Shown here in pieces: positions 35,504-46,744 of a DNA stretch of 54,871 nucleotides. How positions within the stretch are numbered: position 1 is the first letter of the stretch; each line of letters begins with the position of its first letter. Location of the stretch: the NCBI GenBank assembly GCA_027044945.1, contig JALUBK010000058.1:1-54871 (forward strand). The letters run 5' to 3'. This stretch comes from Campylobacterales bacterium (lineage in GTDB: Bacteria > Campylobacterota > Campylobacteria > Campylobacterales > JALSKU01). The position numbers and the translations under genes were made by a program. The notes below the pieces were generated by a model that ran no database searches, had not been told where the DNA came from, and worked only from the letters and a program-made list of their open reading frames with translations.

Positions 35504-38500
35504 TTTGCTCCTAAATAATCCTGTAAAGCTTTTGGGGTAAATATTTCATTGTTTTCTTTTTGTAATTCTTTTATTGATTCAATAGCTACTTTTGCAGCTG
35601 AAATAGTAGTAAAGTATGGAATATTAAGTCTTACTACTGTTCTTCTTAAATCTTTAGCATCTGTTTTACTCGCTTTATTATCACTGGTATTAACAACAAG
35701 AGAAATTTCATTATTTTTCATGCTATCTTGAATATTTGGCCTTCCTTCACTAATTTTATATACAAATTTAGAATCAACTCCTGATTCTGATAAAACCTTA
35801 TGAGTTCCGCCTGTGGCTACTATCTCAAAGCCCAATTTTTGAAAACCAATCCCTATTTCTCCTGCGAATTCTTTGTCGATATTGCTTAAAGAGATAAAAA
35901 CAGTTCCACTTTTAGGAAGTGCATTTCCTGAAGAAAATTGACCTTTGGCAAAAGATATAGCAAAACTGTTACTTATCCCCATAACTTCACCTGTTGATTT
36001 CATTTCAGGACCAAGAATCAAATCAGCACCATTTAATTTATTGAAAGGAAAAACTGCCTCTTTTATACTAATATGATTTTTTATATGTGGTTTAAAAATA
36101 CCATTATCAAAATATACCACAGAGTGTTTGTCATAAAAATCTAAAGCTTCTTTTAAATCTCCTTTAAACATAACCATGGTTGCAACTTTAGCCAAAGGAA
36201 TTCCGGTAGCTTTACTTACAAAAGGAACGGTTCTACTTGCTCTTGGATTTACTTCTATAATATAAACTTCATTTTTATGAACAGCGAATTGAATATTTAA
36301 AAGACCTATAACACCCATGTTTAGGGCTATTCTTTTTGTTTGATCTTCAACTTCTTTTAAAATCTTTTTACTCAAAGAAACCGCAGGTAAAGAACAAGAA
36401 CTATCCCCACTATGAATTCCGGCTTCTTCTATATGTTGCATGATAGCGCCCATATAAACATTTTTACCATCACAAATAGCATCTACATCTATCTCTATAG
36501 ATTTATCTAAAAATTGATCAATTAAAACAGGCGAATCATTACTGACACTGACGGCTTCATTCATATATTCTTTCAATTCATCTTCACCATAAACAATCCT
36601 CATAGCTCTACCGCCAAGAACATAACTTGGTCTAACAAGAACAGGATAACCTATTTTTTCAGCTTCACTTAAAGCTTCTTCTTTTGTTGTAGCGGTTGCA
36701 TTATTTGGTTGTAAAAGATTATTTTTACGGGCAAAATCTGAAAATTTTTCTCTATCTTCGGCAATATCTATAACTTTTGCTGTTGTTCCAATGATTTTTG
36801 CTCCACTTGCAGTTAATTTTTTAGCAAGTTTAAGAGGAGTTTGTCCTCCAAAATGAACTATAATACCATCTGGATTCTCTTTTTCTACAACAGCTTGAAC
36901 TCTTTCAAAATCAACAGGTTCAAAATACAAAATATCGCTTGTGTCATAATCAGTTGAAACAGTTTCAGGATTACAATTATACATAATTGTTTGCACTCCC
37001 ATATTTTTTAAAGCATACGAAGCATGCACACAACAATAATCAAATTCTATTCCTTGACCTATTCTATTTGGGCCTCCTCCTAAAATTAAAACTTTTTGTT
37101 TTTTTGAATGTTGAATATTAGAGCTTGATTGCTCAGCAAAAGAATTAACAGGTGTAGTTGAATACAAATATGGTGTTAATGCTTTAAATTCGGCAGCACA
37201 AGTATCTACTTCGTTATAAGTTAATTTTATATTCATTTTAACTCTTGCATTTCTAACATCGTTTTCACTGATTCCAATATTATCTTTTTCGTTAATCAAT
37301 TTTGCTATCATAATATCGCTAAAACCATCAATTTTTGCTTTTCTTAAAAGTTTGTTATCGTGTAAAATATTCATATCTATTTTATTTTCAAGCAATATTA
37401 TTTCTTCTATTTGATATAAAAACCATCTGTCTATTTTTGAAAATTCAAATATTTCTTCTACACTAAAGCCTTCTCTAAAAGCTTGTGCAATATATAAAAT
37501 CCTATCTTCATTCGCCCTTCTAATCCCTTTTTCAATATCTTTTTTTGATAAATTTTTTAATTCATCAAATCCATCCAAACCTGTTTCCAAAGAACAAAGG
37601 GCTTTTTGAATTGATTCTTTAAAAGTGGTGCCTATCGCCATCGTCTCGCCTACACTTTTCATTGAAGTTCCAAGAGTTGAATCAGCTTGAGGAAACTTTT
37701 CAAAAGTAAATCTTGGCATTTTTGTAACAATATAGTCAATAGTAGGTTCAAAACTAGCCGTAGTTCCAATAATATCATTTTTAATTTCGTCAAGAGTATA
37801 ACCAACTGCTAAATATGTTGCGATTTTAGCTATCGGATAGCCTGTTGCTTTACTAGCTAATGCCGAACTTCTACTAACTCTAGGATTCATTTCAATAACT
37901 GTCATTCGACCATTTTCTGGATTTATAGCAAACTGGACATTACTGCCACCCGTATCAACTCCTATTTCCCTAAGAATTGCAAAAGAAGCATCTCTCATAG
38001 CTTGATATTCTTTATCTGTTAAAGTTAAGGCCGGAGCCACAGTAATACTATCTCCAGTATGCACACCCATAGGATCAACATTTTCAATAGAGCACACAAT
38101 AATACAGTTATCTTTTTTATCTCTAATAACTTCCATTTCATACTCTTTCCAACCCAAAAGAGATTCTTCAACAAGTATTTCGTTTATAGGGCTTTCTTCG
38201 AGTCCATTTTGAGCCAAAGTTTTATATTCATCAATATTGTAAGCAACTCCGCTTCCTCCACCAGCCAATGTATAACTAGCTCTAATAATTAAAGGAAAAC
38301 CAATATCTTTGGCAGCTTGCATTGCATCATTCATGTTATATGCATATTTACTTCTTGGCAAATCCATGCCTATTTTCATCATGGCTTCTTTAAAAGCTTG
38401 TCTATCTTCACCTTTTCTAATAGCATCAGGATTGGCTCCAAGAAATTTAATTCCCTCAAGCATTCCTTTTTCATACATTTTCATAGCAATATTTAAAGCA

Positions 38501-38781
38501 GTTTGCCCACCCATTGTTGGCAAAATCGCATCAACATTCTCTTTTTTTATAATTTGATAAATAATCTCTTCATTGATTGGCTCTATATATGTTTTATCGG
38601 CAAATTCCGGATCAGTCATAATTGTTGCGGGATTTGAATTGATAAGCACAACTCTATATCCTAACTCTTTTAAGGTTTTTACCGCTTGTGTTCCACTATA
38701 ATCAAATTCGCAAGATTGACCTATAACAATAGGACCTGAACCTATCAAAAGTATTGTTTTTATATCTTCTCTTTTTGGCAT
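35500..38781 (-). CDS. carB: Carbamoyl-phosphate synthase large subunit
   Basis: The 1093-residue enzyme makes carbamoyl phosphate for arginine and pyrimidines. Two homologous halves are clear. Each has a pre-ATP-grasp region ([20 protein letters not shown] and [20 protein letters not shown]) and an ATP-grasp core ([15 protein letters not shown] and [15 protein letters not shown]). Each core ends in [15 protein letters not shown] or [17 protein letters not shown]-terminal MGS-like allosteric domain follows (about 950-1093). The small subunit gene is not in the window. Confidence 0.98.
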   Translation of the reverse strand: MPKREDIKTILLIGSGPIVIGQSCEFDYSGTQAVKTLKELGYRVVLINSNPATIMTDPEFADKTYIEPINEEIIYQIIKKENVDAILPTMGGQTALNIAMKMYEKGMLEGIKFLGANPDAIRKGEDRQAFKEAMMKIGMDLPRSKYAYNMNDAMQAAKDIGFPLIIRASYTLAGGGSGVAYNIDEYKTLAQNGLEESPINEILVEESLLGWKEYEMEVIRDKKDNCIIVCSIENVDPMGVHTGDSITVAPALTLTDKEYQAMRDASFAILREIGVDTGGSNVQFAINPENGRMTVIEMNPRVSRSSALASKATGYPIAKIATYLAVGYTLDEIKNDIIGTTASFEPTIDYIVTKMPRFTFEKFPQADSTLGTSMKSVGETMAIGTTFKESIQKALCSLETGLDGFDELKNLSKKDIEKGIRRANEDRILYIAQAFREGFSVEEIFEFSKIDRWFLYQIEEIILLENKIDMNILHDNKLLRKAKIDGFSDIMIAKLINEKDNIGISENDVRNARVKMNIKLTYNEVDTCAAEFKALTPYLYSTTPVNSFAEQSSSNIQHSKKQKVLILGGGPNRIGQGIEFDYCCVHASYALKNMGVQTIMYNCNPETVSTDYDTSDILYFEPVDFERVQAVVEKENPDGIIVHFGGQTPLKLAKKLTASGAKIIGTTAKVIDIAEDREKFSDFARKNNLLQPNNATATTKEEALSEAEKIGYPVLVRPSYVLGGRAMRIVYGEDELKEYMNEAVSVSNDSPVLIDQFLDKSIEIDVDAICDGKNVYMGAIMQHIEEAGIHSGDSSCSLPAVSLSKKILKEVEDQTKRIALNMGVIGLLNIQFAVHKNEVYIIEVNPRASRTVPFVSKATGIPLAKVATMVMFKGDLKEALDFYDKHSVVYFDNGIFKPHIKNHISIKEAVFPFNKLNGADLILGPEMKSTGEVMGISNSFAISFAKGQFSSGNALPKSGTVFISLSNIDKEFAGEIGIGFQKLGFEIVATGGTHKVLSESGVDSKFVYKISEGRPNIQDSMKNNEISLVVNTSDNKASKTDAKDLRRTVVRLNIPYFTTISAAKVAIESIKELQKENNEIFTPKALQDYLGAK

Positions 38782-38795
38782 ATTTTTTATCCTTA

Positions 38796-39545
38796 TTATG
38801 GCTGTGTAATTATATGAAAAAAACCTGGCACTGTTATTTTAACATAAGGTTTTACTATGGCACTTGTATAAGATTCTTCTTTGATAATCTTAACTACTTT
38901 CCCAACTTTGACACCTTCATAAAATATATTATCAAGGCCACTTGTATAAACTTCGTCTCCTTCATGAACTTTCATCCAAGATGGAATATATCTAATAATC
39001 ATATTATTTTTATTCCCAAAAATCACTCCGGGCAATTTATTTTTTCCTATATAAACAGAAAAAATACATTTATCATTTCCCTCCAATAACCCTAACGCTC
39101 TTCCATTTTTATTAATAGCAATTCCGGCACTATATCCTTGATATAAAAGTCCAAAAATTTTATCTTTTTTTAAACCTTTAAAATCTAACCAAACACTGTT
39201 ATAATCGGCTAAACTAACATATGATAAAGCTCTTGTAATTTTTAATTTTGGAGAATATGTCATATCATTATCTTTTAAATAGCTATTTAATTTACTAGCG
39301 AAAGCCGAAGAAAGAAGAGCTGATTTTTTTAACATTTTAATTTCTTTTTTTAACTTATTAATCTCTTCTTTCTGAAAAATATATTTATCTTTGGCATTTT
39401 TTGCAAAATCCATTGCCTCAATATAATAACTTTTCACAGAAGATGTTACATTTAAGATTGGTTCTTTAATAATATCATTATATTTATATTTTATCATAAT
39501 TGCTATAATTATAATAAGTAAATAAAAATATTTATTTTTAATCAT
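38796..39545 (-). CDS. mreC: Rod-shape protein MreC
   Basis: The 249-residue protein has one N-terminal membrane helix (about 6-20), a coiled coil (about 50-80) and a periplasmic beta domain with [39 protein letters not shown] and VGKVVKI. It scaffolds the cell-wall elongation complex with MreB. Its ATGATTAA start overlaps the mreB stop by eight bases. MreD is not evident next to it; carB follows. Confidence 0.9.
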   Translation of the reverse strand: MIKNKYFYLLIIIIAIMIKYKYNDIIKEPILNVTSSVKSYYIEAMDFAKNAKDKYIFQKEEINKLKKEIKMLKKSALLSSAFASKLNSYLKDNDMTYSPKLKITRALSYVSLADYNSVWLDFKGLKKDKIFGLLYQGYSAGIAINKNGRALGLLEGNDKCIFSVYIGKNKLPGVIFGNKNNMIIRYIPSWMKVHEGDEVYTSGLDNIFYEGVKVGKVVKIIKEESYTSAIVKPYVKITVPGFFHIITQP

Positions 39546-40572
39546 TTATAATTTGTTTTAAAAGATCTATCTCTTCCAAGACTCTTCCTGTCCCTTTTGC
39601 AACTGCCAAAAGAGGTTCTTCTGCAACATATACAGGAAGTTTTACTATTTCACTTAAATATTTATCCAATCCTCTAATAAGTGCACCTCCTCCTGTTAAA
39701 ACTATACCATTTTCTACAATATCTCCTGCCAAATCAGGAGGTGTTAATTCAAGTATATCTTTTAAAGCATTGCCTATCTCTTTAAGTGGTTCTTTCATAG
39801 CTTCTCTTGCATCTTCACTTGTCAATTCAATACTTACTAAAAGACCACTTATTTGATCTCTTCCTTTGATATTAAGAGATACTTCTTCATCTGTTTTAAT
39901 TGCTGTTCCAATTTCTATTTTTATATTTTCACCTGTTCTATCACCTATAAGAAGATTGTATTTTTTCTTTATATAATCCACAATCGCTCTATCAATCTTA
40001 TCTCCAGCCACTCTTATAGATTTACAAATGACAAGTCCTCCCAAAGAGATAACTCCTATTTCGGTAGTTCCTCCGCCTATATCAACCACTAAATTTCCAT
40101 GAGGTTTTTTTATATCCAAATCAGCACCGATAGCAGCCGCCATAGGTTCTTCTATCAAGTAAACTTCTCTAGCACCCGCACTCATAGCAGATTCTTTTAC
40201 TGCTTTTCTTTCTACTTGGGTCAATCCATAAGGCACACAAATAACAATTCTAGGTCTTATGAAACTTTTTCTTTTATGAGCTTTTTCTATAAAATATCTT
40301 ATCATTTTTTCAGTTATATCAAAATCAGCTATCACTCCATCTTTCATAGGTCTTATTGCTTCAATATTTCCAGGAGTTTTTCCTATCATATCTTTTGCTT
40401 CTTTTCCAACAGCCAAAATATTATTTCTTCCATATTTATCATTTTGAATTGCTACGACAGAAGGCTCATTAATAATAATTCCTTTATTTTTTAAAAGCAC
40501 CAAAGTATTTGCTGTGCCTAAATCTATGCTCATATCATTTGAAAATAACCCTATAACATGGTCTAATATCAT
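39538..40572 (-). CDS. mreB: Rod-shape actin homolog MreB
   Basis: The 344-residue actin-like ATPase guides lateral wall synthesis. The phosphate-1 loop MSIDLGTANTLVLLKNKGII, VDIGGGTTEIGVISLGG and the adenosine motif IVLTGGGALIRGLDKYL are all conserved. Length is standard. AAGGA precedes the ATG. It is followed by mreC and preceded by clpX, an order shared with Campylobacter as I recall. Confidence 0.98.
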   Translation of the reverse strand: MILDHVIGLFSNDMSIDLGTANTLVLLKNKGIIINEPSVVAIQNDKYGRNNILAVGKEAKDMIGKTPGNIEAIRPMKDGVIADFDITEKMIRYFIEKAHKRKSFIRPRIVICVPYGLTQVERKAVKESAMSAGAREVYLIEEPMAAAIGADLDIKKPHGNLVVDIGGGTTEIGVISLGGLVICKSIRVAGDKIDRAIVDYIKKKYNLLIGDRTGENIKIEIGTAIKTDEEVSLNIKGRDQISGLLVSIELTSEDAREAMKEPLKEIGNALKDILELTPPDLAGDIVENGIVLTGGGALIRGLDKYLSEIVKLPVYVAEEPLLAVAKGTGRVLEEIDLLKQIIND

Positions 40573-40587
40573 TTTTATTATCCTTTT

Positions 40588-41811
40588 TTATGCTATTTTT
40601 TTACTATTTTTAATATACAATGGTTTTTCGCCTTTTAGTATCACATTTTTGTTTATCAATACTTCATAACCTTTTAGTTCAGGTAATTCAAACATTATAT
40701 CTACCATTATTTCTTCCATAATTGATCTCAGTCCTCTGGCTCCTGTTTTTCTTTTTATTGCCATTTGTGAAATTTCTCTTAAAGCCTCTTCTTCAAAAGT
40801 CAATTTTACATCATCAATAGCAAAAAGTTTTTGATACTGTTTCAAAATTGCATTTTTAGGTTCAGTTAAAATTTTAACCATATCATCTTCAGTTATTTGA
40901 TTTAAAGTAGCAATAGAATGAAGTCTTCCTATCAATTCAGGTATCAAACCATAATTTACCAAATCATCTGGTTCTACAAGTTCAATTAAATTTTTATCAT
41001 CACTTTTATTTCTTTTTTCTTGATTAAAACCTAAAACATTATTGCCAATTCTTCTTTTTATTATATCAATCAAGCCATCAAATGCACCTCCACAAACAAA
41101 TAAAATATTTGATGTATCTATTTGTGTAAATTCTTGATTTGGATGTTTTCTCCCTCCTTTTGGAGGAATATTTACAATGCTTCCTTCAATAATTTTAAGA
41201 AGAGCTTGTTGAACACCTTCTCCAGAGACATCTCTTGTAATAGATCTATTTTCACTCATTCTAGCTATTTTATCTATTTCATCTATAAAAACAATTCCTT
41301 GTTCGGCTTTTTTTATATCTCCATTAGCTTCTTGCAATAATTTTGTTAAAATATTTTCAACATCTTCTCCTACATACCCAGCTTCAGTTAAACTTGTAGC
41401 ATCTGCAACGGCAATAGGAACATCTAAAAATTTTGCCAATGTTTGAGCCATAAGTGTTTTTCCGCTTCCAGTTGGTCCTATAAACAAAATATTTGATTTT
41501 TGTATTTCTGTGTCATCATCTTTTATATAATTTTTTCTAAAAATTCTTTTATAATGATTATACACTCCTACTGAAAAAATCTTTTTAGCTTGATCTTGAC
41601 CTATTACATAATCATCTAAAACTTTTTTTAATTCCTTTGGAGTAAAAATTTTCTTATCTTCAGAGGTAGTGTTATCAGATATTTCTTCTTCATCGCCAAA
41701 TAATATTTTATAAGCTGATATAACACAATGCTCACAAATACGAACACCATTCCCTTCAATCAATCTATTATCATTGCTTTCTACTGATTCACAAAAACTA
41801 CATTTTTTCAT
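40588..41811 (-). CDS. clpX: ATP-dependent Clp protease unfoldase ClpX
   Basis: The 407-residue AAA+ unfoldase feeds ClpP. The N-terminal zinc finger (CSFCESVE then CEHC) is intact. Next come [20 protein letters not shown], Walker [16 protein letters not shown], Walker [12 protein letters not shown], the pore loop GYVGEDVE and sensor [13 protein letters not shown]. It overlaps lpxA by four bases (ATGA), with AAGGA in the lpxA end. ClpP is not in the window. Confidence 0.98.
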   Translation of the reverse strand: MKKCSFCESVESNDNRLIEGNGVRICEHCVISAYKILFGDEEEISDNTTSEDKKIFTPKELKKVLDDYVIGQDQAKKIFSVGVYNHYKRIFRKNYIKDDDTEIQKSNILFIGPTGSGKTLMAQTLAKFLDVPIAVADATSLTEAGYVGEDVENILTKLLQEANGDIKKAEQGIVFIDEIDKIARMSENRSITRDVSGEGVQQALLKIIEGSIVNIPPKGGRKHPNQEFTQIDTSNILFVCGGAFDGLIDIIKRRIGNNVLGFNQEKRNKSDDKNLIELVEPDDLVNYGLIPELIGRLHSIATLNQITEDDMVKILTEPKNAILKQYQKLFAIDDVKLTFEEEALREISQMAIKRKTGARGLRSIMEEIMVDIMFELPELKGYEVLINKNVILKGEKPLYIKNSKKIA

Positions 41812-42593
41812 TTTTTATTCCTTTCAAAAGGTATGCCTCTTGTTGTTTGGAGAATAAAATTACATAATTTTTGAACTTTTTCATTTTTTTCTTTCTCCAA
41901 TATTTCTTTAGCAACTTCTTTTATTTGTTTACTGCCCCTAAAAATTTTCTTATAAGCTTTTGTTAAAGCATCAATATCATTTTTTTTAAGTTTTCTTCTA
42001 AGTCCTACAAGATTTAAGCTTTTTATTTTTGCTCTGTTACCTTCGGCTAAACAATATGGAGGAATATCTTGAGTAAGAGCACTAGCTCCTCCTATCATTG
42101 CATATTCGCCTATTTTTACAAATTGATGTATTGGTGTCAGACCTCCTACAACAGCATGGTCTTCTATCTCGACATGTCCAGCAAGTGTTGCATTATTGGC
42201 TAAAATAATATTATTTCCCAATATACAATCATGAGCTATATGACAATATGCCATAATATAATTATTATCTCCTATAATAGTCTTTTTTATTGCTTTTAAA
42301 GTAGGTAAATTTATAGTAACAAATTCTCTGATTATATTATTTTTACCTATAATAAGTTCTCCGCATATTCCTTTGTATGATACATCTTGAGGAACATTTC
42401 CAACAACTGCATACGAATGTATTTGAGTGTTTTCCCCAACAATAGTATCTCCTCTTACTTGTGCTCCTTGAAAAATTTTAACACCTTTTTTGATTTTAAC
42501 ATTATCGCCTATATATGCAAAATCGCCTATTTCTACACCATCTTCTATAATAGCTCCATCTTTTATAACAGCACTCTTAGCAATATTTGACAT
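41808..42593 (-). CDS. lpxA: UDP-N-acetylglucosamine acyltransferase
   Basis: The 261-residue enzyme performs the first lipid A step. Hexapeptide repeats run through about residues 1-185 (for example [15 protein letters not shown]). The catalytic histidine lies in [18 protein letters not shown]. The C-terminal helical part has [20 protein letters not shown]. It sits between fabZ (2 bases upstream) and clpX, and complements lpxB and the LpxH-like gene elsewhere in the window. Confidence 0.97.
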   Translation of the reverse strand: MSNIAKSAVIKDGAIIEDGVEIGDFAYIGDNVKIKKGVKIFQGAQVRGDTIVGENTQIHSYAVVGNVPQDVSYKGICGELIIGKNNIIREFVTINLPTLKAIKKTIIGDNNYIMAYCHIAHDCILGNNIILANNATLAGHVEIEDHAVVGGLTPIHQFVKIGEYAMIGGASALTQDIPPYCLAEGNRAKIKSLNLVGLRRKLKKNDIDALTKAYKKIFRGSKQIKEVAKEILEKEKNEKVQKLCNFILQTTRGIPFERNKK

Positions 42594-42594
42594 T

Positions 42595-43041
42595 TTATTT
42601 ATCCACTATCATAGCTTTAAGTTCAGCTTCTGCTGCCAATTTATCATCAACATAAGCTTTTCCTTCAAGAACCCAAACAGCACCTTTATGTTTTAAAACA
42701 TTAAGTTTATAAACAAGTCTATCTCCTGGCTTGATTGGATTTCTAAATTTTGCTTTATCTATACTCATAAAATAAACAACTTTATCTTTAGTATCATTTT
42801 GACCAGCTTCATCCATGCTTTTAAAAGCAAGAATTCCTCCCGCTTGAGCCATTCCTTCAATAATCATAACACCTGGATATATCGGATGCTCTGGAAAATG
42901 TCCTTGAAAAATCTGTTCTGTAATAGTTATATTTTTATATGCTTCTATAGACTTTCCAGAATCTAATTTTACTACCCTATCAACCAGAAGAAATGGAAAT
43001 CTATGAGGAAGAATCTTTTGTATTTCAATAACATCTATCAT
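42595..43041 (-). CDS. fabZ: 3-hydroxyacyl-ACP dehydratase FabZ
   Basis: The 148-residue hot-dog-fold enzyme removes water in fatty acid elongation. The start [20 protein letters not shown] and the catalytic stretch [20 protein letters not shown] (His and Glu) are diagnostic. AAGG precedes the ATG. It is paired with lpxA; both use 3-hydroxyacyl-ACP, so co-expression balances membrane lipid and lipid A. Confidence 0.97.
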   Translation of the reverse strand: MIDVIEIQKILPHRFPFLLVDRVVKLDSGKSIEAYKNITITEQIFQGHFPEHPIYPGVMIIEGMAQAGGILAFKSMDEAGQNDTKDKVVYFMSIDKAKFRNPIKPGDRLVYKLNVLKHKGAVWVLEGKAYVDDKLAAEAELKAMIVDK

Positions 43042-43077
43042 AATATTTTAACCTTTTAATAAAATTCTATTATTCTA

Positions 43078-44157
43078 TCAAAAAATTACTAAATTTTCCC
43101 TAACATCTTGATATAAATTAGCATCACAAAAAATTTCAAAGTTTTTAAAATCAATTTTATCAACAATTACAACAGGAGAAATAGTATAAAAAATATTTTC
43201 TATCGTTTGTCTCAATCTAATTTCATCTTCAAAGCTAATAGGTAAAAAGTATAATTCTTTAATATTTTTATATTTTTTTTCAAGAATTTGATTTAAATAA
43301 GAAAGTTCTATTATTTTTACATTTTCTCTATTGGAAAAAGCAACAGCATTAAAATATTTTTCAATTTTTAATTTAGCTTTTTTTCTTTTAATATATGAAA
43401 ATGATAAAAAATAAGATGGAATTATATTTTGTTGAACTTTTATATATGCTCTAAGTAATCTATAATTTAAAATTTTATCTTTTACAATTTCATATTTTTG
43501 TTTATTTTTTTCTGCTTTATATCTTTTTTCATACAGTGCAATTCTTTCTTCGAGAGAATTAGGCAAAATTTGTTTATTTATACTGCAAAAAAGTTCATTA
43601 CTTACTCTATTTTGAATTTTTCTTTGTTTATCTAAAGCATACAAACACCCACAATAATCTTGATGATAAAGTTTATTTTCTCTTGCCAAAGCAAATTGTT
43701 CTTGAGTTCCTCCATTTATTCTAAAATCATGACAAACAAACTGCAAACCATAAAAACTGGCTAATTTTTCACCAACTTGCTTTAACTGCTTTATTGATTT
43801 TTTAGGACTAGCTAAAAGAGTAGTAGTAACTTTTCTTTCTCCTATCTCCAAAGCTTTTTTCATACTTTCTTCTACCCTTTTATCAAAACACAAAGTGCAT
43901 CTTTCGCCTTTTTCAGGTTCTTCTTCATGCCCTTTTACAAAATCAAACCATGACACATAATCATATTCTCCCTCAATAAGTTCAATATCGAGCATTTCAC
44001 AACTTCTTTTGACATCTAAAAATCTTAAATAATATTCGCTAAACGGATGAATATTTGGATTATAAAAAAAACCTATCAACTTTTCATGAGGATATTTTTT
44101 TCGCAACTTTTGTAAAAAAAAATGACTATCAACCGAACAACAAATATGAACTAACAT
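43078..44157 (-). CDS. queH: Epoxyqueuosine reductase QueH with C-terminal extension
   Basis: The 359-residue protein begins MLVHICCSVD (C6, C7). It has RCTLC (C87, C90), TTLLASPKKS and HQDYCGC (C169, C171), the metal and [4Fe-4S] cysteines of QueH (DUF208), which completes queuosine in tRNA wobble positions. QueH proteins are usually about 180-220 residues. Here roughly 180 more residues follow, basic and Tyr/Ile-rich, with no recognised motif. AAGGCG supports the ATG. The gene follows bcp by 13 bases. Confidence 0.88.
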   Translation of the reverse strand: MLVHICCSVDSHFFLQKLRKKYPHEKLIGFFYNPNIHPFSEYYLRFLDVKRSCEMLDIELIEGEYDYVSWFDFVKGHEEEPEKGERCTLCFDKRVEESMKKALEIGERKVTTTLLASPKKSIKQLKQVGEKLASFYGLQFVCHDFRINGGTQEQFALARENKLYHQDYCGCLYALDKQRKIQNRVSNELFCSINKQILPNSLEERIALYEKRYKAEKNKQKYEIVKDKILNYRLLRAYIKVQQNIIPSYFLSFSYIKRKKAKLKIEKYFNAVAFSNRENVKIIELSYLNQILEKKYKNIKELYFLPISFEDEIRLRQTIENIFYTISPVVIVDKIDFKNFEIFCDANLYQDVRENLVIF

Positions 44158-44170
44158 GCTAATATCGCCT

Positions 44171-44641
44171 TCAATTCCTCTTTAATTCTTTTAATTTTTC
44201 TTTTACTTTTTGGACATGTTCTTTTACTTTTACTTTATCCCATCTATAAGCTATTTCTCCCTCAGGATTGATTAAGTATGTAGTTCTGACTACCCCCATA
44301 TATTCTTTTCCAAACATTTTTTTAAGTTGCCATACTCCATATTCACTCAATATTTTTTTATCTTCATCACTTAGCAAAGTAATTTTTAAATTCTTTTTTT
44401 CTATAAAATTTCTATGCTTTTTAGAACTATCTGGACTTACACCCAAAACTACAGCATTAAGATTTTCAAACTCTTTTAAATTATCTGTAAAATCACAAGC
44501 TTCTATGGAGCATCCTGGAGTATTATCCTTTGGATAAAAATATAATACCACCCATTTACCTTTTAAATCTCTTAAACATATTTCCACTTCGTCTTGATTT
44601 GGCAAACAAAATTGAATTGCTTTTTTTCCTATTTCTATCAT
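44171..44641 (-). CDS. bcp: Thioredoxin-dependent peroxiredoxin (Bcp/PrxQ)
   Basis: The 156-residue peroxidase has VVLYFYPKDNTPGCSIEACD with the peroxidatic cysteine C44 and a second cysteine C49, the PrxQ pattern. Later segments GVSPDSSKKHRNFIEKKNL and TTYLINPEGEI are typical. It is reduced by thioredoxin, and trxA/trxB are present at about 51-52 kb. It is the first gene of the long minus run to 34.6 kb, with an extended -10 about 30 bases upstream. Confidence 0.95.
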   Translation of the reverse strand: MIEIGKKAIQFCLPNQDEVEICLRDLKGKWVVLYFYPKDNTPGCSIEACDFTDNLKEFENLNAVVLGVSPDSSKKHRNFIEKKNLKITLLSDEDKKILSEYGVWQLKKMFGKEYMGVVRTTYLINPEGEIAYRWDKVKVKEHVQKVKEKLKELKRN

Positions 44642-44669
44642 TAAATTTCCTTCATATAATTATAGATTG

Positions 44670-44678
44670 ATTATATCA
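44670..44678 (-). promoter_or_regulatory. Extended -10 for bcp and the downstream run
   Basis: Minus-strand TGATATAAT, within TATGATATAATCA, is a perfect extended -10 and shares 11 bases of context with the lpxB/surE arms. Confidence 0.6.
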
Positions 44679-44710
44679 TAGCTACTTTTATATATTCTTT
44701 AATATTTTTT

Positions 44711-44719
44711 TGATATTAT
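44711..44719 (+). promoter_or_regulatory. Extended -10 for the ilvE operon
   Basis: TGATATTAT matches TGnTATnAT and lies 33 bases before the ilvE ATG. Confidence 0.5.
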
Positions 44720-44751
44720 CTTTACTTATTTTAATATTTAAGGAAATATTG

Positions 44752-45666
44752 ATGAAAAAAGCAAAATATATTTGGATGGACGGAAAACTTGTGTCATGGG
44801 ATGATGCCAAAGTCCATATTTTGACTCATACTTTGCATTATGGCAATGGTGTTTTTGAAGGAACAAGAGCATATCAAACAAAAGATGGTTTAGCCATTTT
44901 TAGATTGAAAGACCATACACAAAGACTTTTAAATTCAGCAAAAATAACTGCTATTAAAGTTCCTTGGACTTTAGATGATTTGGAAAAAGCACATGTTGAG
45001 CTTTTAAAATCAAATAATTTTAAATCTAATGTTTATATAAGACCACTTATTTATTTAGGCTATGGAGTCATGGGTTTGTATCATGTAAAAGCTCCTGTAA
45101 AAGTTTCTATATCTGCATGGGAATGGGGAAGTTATCTTGGAGATGAAGGGATGGAAAAAGGAATAAGAGTAAAAATAAGTTCATTTGTTAGAAATTCTGT
45201 TAAATCAACCATGGGTAAAGCAAAAGCTGCAGCAAACTATTTAAATTCTCAAATGGCAAAATTTGAAGCTATTGATTGTGGATATGAAGAAGCTCTTTTA
45301 CTAGATGATGAAGGTTTTGTAGCAGAAGGCAGTGGAGAGTGTTTTTTTATAGTAAGAAACGGTGTTCTTATAACTCCGCCAAATGATAATTCATTAGAAT
45401 CAATCACACAAGATACTACTATAAAATTAGCCCATGATCTTGGATTGAAAGTAAAAAGAGAAAGAATTACTAGAGATGAAATTTTTATAGGCGATGAAGC
45501 ATTTTTTACTGGAACCGCAGCAGAGATTACTCCTATAAAAGAAGTTGATGGAAGAATTATTGGAAATGGAAAAAGAGGCGAAATAACAAAAAAACTTCAA
45601 GATGCATATTTTGATGTTGTTTATGGAAGAAATGAAAAATATAAATATATGTTGACATACATATAA
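44752..45666 (+). CDS. ilvE: Branched-chain amino acid aminotransferase
   Basis: The 304-residue fold-type IV PLP enzyme transaminates leucine, isoleucine and valine. KYIWMDGKLVSWDDAKVHIL, HYGNGVFEGTRAY and the PLP lysine region STMGKAKAAANYLNSQMAK are diagnostic, with GSGECFF and AAEITPIKEVDGR after. The ATG at 44752 follows AAGGA; an in-frame upstream extension lacks family similarity. It leads ilvE, SPFH, hisIE and two DUF2393-like genes. Confidence 0.96.
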   Translation: MKKAKYIWMDGKLVSWDDAKVHILTHTLHYGNGVFEGTRAYQTKDGLAIFRLKDHTQRLLNSAKITAIKVPWTLDDLEKAHVELLKSNNFKSNVYIRPLIYLGYGVMGLYHVKAPVKVSISAWEWGSYLGDEGMEKGIRVKISSFVRNSVKSTMGKAKAAANYLNSQMAKFEAIDCGYEEALLLDDEGFVAEGSGECFFIVRNGVLITPPNDNSLESITQDTTIKLAHDLGLKVKRERITRDEIFIGDEAFFTGTAAEITPIKEVDGRIIGNGKRGEITKKLQDAYFDVVYGRNEKYKYMLTYI

Positions 45667-45676
45667 AAGGAAAAAA

Positions 45677-46744
45677 ATGCCAGCAAACTTAAATGATTAT
45701 TTCAACAAAAATAACAATGGGGATCATAATAACAAAAAAAATAATTTTGAAACACCTCAGTTTTTTAAAGATTTAGGCAAAAAGGCAGGTATTTTATATG
45801 CTCTCCTTATTATCATTGGGCTACTTCTTATATCAAAACCATTTGTTATTATAAACTCAGGTGAAGTAGGAATAAAAGCAACAGCAGGAAAATTTGATCC
45901 TGCCGCTTTATCTCCGGGATTGCATTTTTTTGTACCTTTTATACAAAATATTTTTGTAGTCAATACAAAAGTTAGAATTATAAATTATACCGAAAATGCA
46001 GATGCAACTATTGTCAATCAAAAAGACGGCATAAGATTTAAACAAGCGATTTCAGTATTAGACGCAAGAGGTCTTCCGGTATCTATTGATTTGACCGTCC
46101 AATACAAATTAAAAGCTAAAAATGCACCTAAAACTATTGCTACTTGGGGACTTTCTTGGGAAGATAAAATCATAAATCCAGTAGTAAGAGATGTAACAAG
46201 AAATATAATTGGACAATATACTGCTGAAGATTTGCCTATAAAAAGAAATGAAATAGCTGCAAAAATTACACAAAAAATAAAAGAAAGAATCGATTCTCAA
46301 CCAGGACAACCAGTTGTTTTACTTGCTGTTCAGTTAAGAAAAATAGTCCTTCCTAAAAAAATTCAAGATCAAATTTTAAGAGTGCAAATAGCAAAACAAC
46401 AAGCTGAAGAAGCTAAATATGAAGTTGAAAGAGCAAAACAAACTGCACAAAAAAATGCAGCCTTAGCTCAAGGAGATGCGAATGCTAGAAAAATTAGAGC
46501 ACAAGGACAAGCTGATGCAGTCAAAATTGAAGCTGATGCACAAGCTTATGCCAATAAAAAATTGGGGATGAGTGTAACTCCAAATTTTCTAAAATTAAAA
46601 CAATTAGAAGTTCAAGATAATTTCAATAATGCTTTAAGAGTAAATAAAGATGCTAAAATATTTTTAACACCTGGTGGTGTCGTTCCAAATATTTGGCTAA
46701 ATTCAAAAGATACTCAAAGGACTATGACAATTGAAAACAAATAA
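45677..46744 (+). CDS. SPFH/prohibitin-family membrane protein
   Basis: The 355-residue protein has an Asn/Lys-rich N-terminus, one membrane helix (about 37-55) and an SPFH/Band 7 domain (about 58-250) with INSGEVGIKATAGKF, LSPGLHFFVPF and ISVLDARGLPVSIDLTVQY. A long Ala/Gln/Lys coiled coil (about 225-290) follows. It resembles prohibitins and HflK, which form ring scaffolds around membrane proteases such as FtsH. The ilvE-SPFH neighbourhood is also known to me from Campylobacter. AAGGA supports the ATG. Confidence 0.88.
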   Translation: MPANLNDYFNKNNNGDHNNKKNNFETPQFFKDLGKKAGILYALLIIIGLLLISKPFVIINSGEVGIKATAGKFDPAALSPGLHFFVPFIQNIFVVNTKVRIINYTENADATIVNQKDGIRFKQAISVLDARGLPVSIDLTVQYKLKAKNAPKTIATWGLSWEDKIINPVVRDVTRNIIGQYTAEDLPIKRNEIAAKITQKIKERIDSQPGQPVVLLAVQLRKIVLPKKIQDQILRVQIAKQQAEEAKYEVERAKQTAQKNAALAQGDANARKIRAQGQADAVKIEADAQAYANKKLGMSVTPNFLKLKQLEVQDNFNNALRVNKDAKIFLTPGGVVPNIWLNSKDTQRTMTIENK

